DNA from: Apoderus coryli
Lineage: Eukaryota; Arthropoda; Insecta; Coleoptera; Attelabidae
DNA length: 64,000 bases
Reading direction: 5' to 3'
Assembly (NCBI GenBank): GCA_911728435.2
Contig: OU452204.1
Coordinates: 20,000,430 to 20,064,429, forward strand
Below are positions 57,001 through 60,000 of the stretch, piece by piece. Position 1 is the stretch's first letter; each line of letters starts with the position of its first letter. The position numbers and the translations under genes are program-made. The notes below the pieces were generated by a model. It made no database searches, was not told the origin of the DNA, and saw only the letters and a program-made list of their open reading frames with translations.

Positions 57001-60000
57001 TCTGGAAAGCTGGTTTGAGTCTGTCAATGGAAACCGTGACGCTATTAATCGTTGTGCTCAAGAATGCCTGCAGAGAGGCATCCCGGAACGGTAGATCAAC
57101 ATTATGTCAGACAGTCAAGCTGCGTTAAAAGCACTGAGGTCTTACACCTTCACGTCAAAGCTAGCATGGGAATGCAAACAGACCCAAAAGCAATTAGCAG
57201 CTCAGGGGAAAAAAATTACCCTTTTTACGGGACACCACCCAGTGAAGTACCATTTCAAAAAGATGGGCCTAACCGAGGACGACATTTGTCGGTTTTGCGA
57301 AGACGCAACAGAGACAACAGAACACGTGCTCTGTGAATGCATGGCACTTTTCTGCAAAAGGCTAAAACACTTTGGAGGGGTGACCCTAACAAAAAGATTT
57401 TGGAGCCAGTAAAATGGTGTCATACAAATTTTGATCACAAATCTATAGCATTGTTGTGCGAGTTTTGTCAAAATTTTGTTTTTTTCTTACTTATCCTACG
57501 AACTTATTGACTGACTTGTTAATATATGACATGGAGAGCCAAAAAGTAGAAGCAACGATTGCCAGTTAATGAGTCAACTACCGCTTTCAATTTTTGAAAT
57601 CACAAGAAGCTGTTGAGATGAACAGAATTGGGAACCACAAGTATATTAAAGATTGTTTCATGTACTTTAGTAATTTATCTTTCCTTCTGACTACATTCAC
57701 ATTGAGTTTGTTGATTGTTCAAAACAAGGGAAAGGTATGAGAATATTTTTATGTATTTTCTTACAACTCATAACTGCTGGACGCTTCATTGTGCTGAACT
57801 GAAGCTACTAGAGCAACACTAATTCTAGCACTTTCAAAAGACAAAAAATATTTTTAGCAACGACAAAGTTTTAAAACCATAAAACTTAAAAAATAATGGC
57901 AATTGCCTTATAGTATAAAATTTACAATAGACCCATTGAGAGCAATGCAATTAAATTCTGTTGTAATTTCGCGAACTGCGCCTCGTTGATTTCTATTTGG
58001 AAACTAATTAGCTGTAATAAATAAATAAATGTGCATCCCAGAAGATAAATTAAACTGTTAATAATTCACTGTAATGATCATATATCCACCTACTCTAACA
58101 TTACTGGTATTAATACATTTTCAGTTATTGAAAACGTGTAATATTTATTGGAGCATTAGTCAAAAATTATTAATCATTATCGGATAAAGTAGTGTGTTCA
58201 GTCGTTAAATTTTAATATTATAAAATGAATGCAAAATTTCATTTCACATATCGATGGTTACCTTCTATATAATAATAAATAAATAAATAAATAAATGGGC
58301 TTTATTGGAAGAAAACAAAGAAATATACAAATACAATTGAATTTTCAAGACAACAATACAAGCTGCACACAGAGCTACAATCTGGCGAAGTCTAGCTCAC
58401 TTGGCTATTCTACTTAACCAGACCATAGAGAGAATATAAAAAAGAAAATATTAACAAGCAGGCAAATGATCGTACTTCGTAAGATTATTTATAAATCTAG
58501 AACATGTATTTTGAACTAGTTGAATGCGATTTTTATAAAAATAATCTAGACACGGTCCATAGATAAAATCGCAATAATTGGAATGAGAAAGGACGAGTGA
58601 ATCACACAATCTCTTACGCAAACTTTTGTTTAATTGTTTATTCACTCTTTATATATATTCTTTGATAGGGGAACCGTGACGCTCTCCAATTAGCTGCAGT
58701 ATATGATAATAAAAGTCCGACATTTAATTTATATGAAGGTATTTCGATAATGTTGAAAGTGACCACCCTGTAACTAAAACATCTGGTTATCTTTTCTAAT
58801 ATATGCATTTATCTTTTCAACTAACTCATAAACAAACATTATATTTTCGACTAGAAAAAGATCTTGTTCTAGGTATCAATTCTTTATCACAGGCATCCAA
58901 GATAATAAATTTTTACTTACAGATGTTGTATAATATTTACAAAAATATTAGACTTTCAGACATGTTAGGTATAAAACTATAAAGCTAAGAGAAAATATCC
59001 AAAACTACCCAATTATATATACAGGGTAGGACAAAATTATATTCTATCATTAACGCATCGTAAGAGAACGAAAAAGAGTAAAGTACTTGTTGGACCAAAG
59101 TTATTAATTTTTTGACATAAAACAAAAACAAACTGATTACAACACTTTTAATCCAAAGAATTAGTAAATATGGATGCAACTAGCGTTTTGCAATTTATCA
59201 CCATTGACATAATTGTTAACCCATTCACATTACGAAAGCTTTTTCTCTGTGCAGATAAGTATGATTAAAAACTACAGTGAGAGTAGTCAAGTCAGTGTGG
59301 CAATATGACAATAAAACTTTGAAAAATGTCCCAAAAAATTAGCGAATCAAAATTTTGGGGTAGACGTTGTTAATATGTGTAATCTAAATAATATATGCTT
59401 TAATGTGTCTATTAGAATATAGAAGTTTAAGTGATAGATAAGATTTTTGTAAAAGCTTCTTGACATTAAATTTTCCTTTAAGATCAGTGTCCAAAAAAAC
59501 TCCAAGATTCTTCGCCGTATCGACACTGGGAAGCTCAGATTCAATAATCTTTATTTTAAAGTTCTGTTTTAAATTCAAAATGTGATTCTTGTTACCAAAA
59601 AACATAACATACAACTTCTTAGCATTCAATTTTAAGTTATGACTTTCAGAAATTTTGTATAAATTATCTAGCTCTGCATTTACAACTTGATTAGCATTAG
59701 GAAATTTAAATGGGAAATAAATTTGGGTATCGTCGGCATAAGCCTGCACCCTACAAGCAATAAAAGACTTCAGTATGTCAGAGGTGTACATTAAAAATGA
59801 TAAGGGTCCCAATATCAAATTAATAATTGTAGAAATAGTCCATTGTACGTGGAGTTTATCATTTAATGATAAATCAAACTTCGTCTTCTCCACAAATAAA
59901 TCTCTTTATTTTGTTAAAAATTGTGTCATTAAATTATTAAACCATACATGTTTCGAGACATAATATTCTCATCTTGAGTGGTTAACATTAGGGGGGTAAA

